Source: Panacagrimonas sp965216845 (GTDB lineage: Bacteria > Pseudomonadota > Gammaproteobacteria > Nevskiales > Nevskiaceae). Taken from it: DNA of 64,000 nt. Position 1 is the first letter of the stretch. Each line of letters opens with the position of its first letter. The notes under the pieces were generated by a model. It did no database searches. It had not been told where the DNA came from and saw only the letters and a program-made list of their open reading frames with translations. The stretch is from NCBI GenBank assembly GCA_965216845.1, contig OZ244200.1:186001-250000 (forward strand), written 5' to 3'. Below are positions 63,183-64,000 of this stretch, piece after piece. The position numbers and the translations under genes were made by a program.

Positions 63183-64000
63183 TCATCGCCCTTTTCGCGC
63201 CTTGTGCATGGCGTGCGCGGCCTTGTATTCGCTGATGTTGTAACTCATGAATGCCGCCAGCGGCCCTTGTTTGAAATTAGGCGACAGGCCGTCCGCCAAG
63301 CGGAACAAGCTCATGTAATACCAGCCCTGCGCGCCGAAAATGTTGAGCACGCGAAACAGGGTCAGCGACGAGCTGGGGGAAAACATGCCCTTTCTGGCCA
63401 GCATCAGCTTGTGTTCGTAGCTTGGCAACTGCTTGAGCCGACCATCCAGCAAATGCCCCAGCGCCTCGGGACGGCCACACAATGGCCGACCAACGCCAAT
63501 CACGTCACAGGCATCCTCGGCCAGGGCGTCGTCCATCCCCTGGCGGCTACGGAACCCGCCGGTGACCATCAATGGCATCTTCGCCACGGCGCGAATCTTT
63601 TCCGCGTAATCAAGAAAATAGGCTTCGCGCTTCTTGGTGCTTTCACGCTTGGGCACGGCAGTGGACGCATCGCCCTGTAAGCCCAGGAGTGCCGGCTGCT
63701 CGTAGTTGCCGCCGGAAACTTCCAGCAGGTCCAGGGATTCATCGTTGAGCCATTGCACCACTTGCAGGCAATCTTCGTTGGAAAAGCCGTCCTTGCGGAA
63801 ATCATCGGAGTTCAGTTTCACCGCCACCGGGAAATCCGGTCCGACCGCCTTGCGGGTGGCACGCACGGTTTCCAGCAGCATCCTTGCGCGATTTTCCAGA
63901 CTACCGCCCCAGTCATCCCGGCGATGATTGGTCACCGGCGACAGGAACGAGCTCAACAGGTATCCGTGGGCGGCATGAATCTGCACGCCGGTGAAGCCGG
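63183..64000 (-). CDS. Old Yellow Enzyme-family NADH:flavin oxidoreductase, 3' part
   Basis: The visible 270 or so C-terminal residues include the active-site histidine pattern GVQIHAAHGYLLSSFLSP, then SLENRARMLLETVRA and the FMN-phosphate-binding region MVTGGFRSRQGMDDAL and DVIGVGRPLCGRPEAL. It belongs to the OYE/NADH:flavin oxidoreductase TIM barrels. The gene continues beyond base 64000, so its N-terminus and possible extra domains are unseen. Confidence 0.9.
   Translation of the reverse strand, partial: GFTGVQIHAAHGYLLSSFLSPVTNHRRDDWGGSLENRARMLLETVRATRKAVGPDFPVAVKLNSDDFRKDGFSNEDCLQVVQWLNDESLDLLEVSGGNYEQPALLGLQGDASTAVPKRESTKKREAYFLDYAEKIRAVAKMPLMVTGGFRSRQGMDDALAEDACDVIGVGRPLCGRPEALGHLLDGRLKQLPSYEHKLMLARKGMFSPSSSLTLFRVLNIFGAQGWYYMSLFRLADGLSPNFKQGPLAAFMSYNISEYKAAHAMHKARKGR

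Overview
The window looks like chromosomal DNA of a free-living gammaproteobacterium with high GC content. The evidence is the rRNA operon (16S, tRNA-Ile, tRNA-Ala, 23S, 5S), the argH-algZ-algR-hemC-hemD gene order shared with pseudomonads and relatives, an NtrB/NtrC system, an M2-family peptidase lipoprotein next to a POT peptide transporter, and dispersed palindromic repeats. The order is not certain; Nevskiales- or Xanthomonadales-like is a guess from gene content.

Layout. 1-6.7 kb: a TetR-controlled RND efflux operon (regulator, TolC-type channel, adaptor, pump). 7-7.8 kb: a secreted metallo-beta-lactamase-fold hydrolase. 7.9-12.4 kb (minus): a tightly packed molybdenum-cofactor operon mobA-moaA-moaD-moaE-moaCB(fused)-moeA. 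12.5-13.2 kb: djlA. 13.4-21.8 kb (minus): nitrate assimilation, narK-nirB-nirD-FAD reductase-nasA. 22-24.5 kb: a porin remnant, an ANTAR regulator, a ROK-family kinase and a glycine-zipper lipoprotein. 24.7-30.1 kb (minus): the rRNA operon with promoter, boxA sites and terminator. 30.3-34.7 kb: pyruvate kinase, glycerophosphodiesterase, polyphosphate kinase. 34.7-41.9 kb: argH (minus), algZ, algR, hemC, hemD-hemX fusion, hemY. 42-46.9 kb (minus): a novel lipoprotein, an FKBP isomerase, plsB. 46.9-53.8 kb: a 662-bp direct repeat flanking an ANTAR-nrtABD-porin nitrate import module. 53.7-58.3 kb: POT transporter, M2 peptidase, BASS-family transporter. 58.3-62.9 kb (minus): ntrC, ntrB, a DUF4124 protein, purT. 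62.9-64 kb: an orphan Phd-type antitoxin and the 3' part of an Old Yellow Enzyme-family gene.

Nitrogen is the theme. The Moco operon makes the cofactor that NasA needs. The narK operon imports and reduces nitrate to ammonium. A second operon encodes an ABC nitrate importer with its own outer-membrane porin. NtrB/NtrC are encoded about 6-7 kb beyond that module. I find GG-N10-GC sigma-54 promoters before narK, before the first ANTAR gene and before nrtA, and NtrC-like sites before narK and ntrB.

The strongest discovery is the nrtA leader. Directly after the second ANTAR gene come a sigma-54 promoter, two stem-loops with hexaloops AACGCT and AACGGC (A1 and G4 as ANTAR proteins require), an intrinsic terminator with eight U residues, and then nrtA. 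This is a complete predicted antitermination switch. The whole module sits between 662-bp direct repeats that differ at only three bases. The left copy ends in a 14-codon stub of the POT transporter gene and the right copy begins with the first codons of plsB, so the module looks inserted between plsB and the DUF4112 gene and its downstream transporter, and could be lost by recombination between the repeats.
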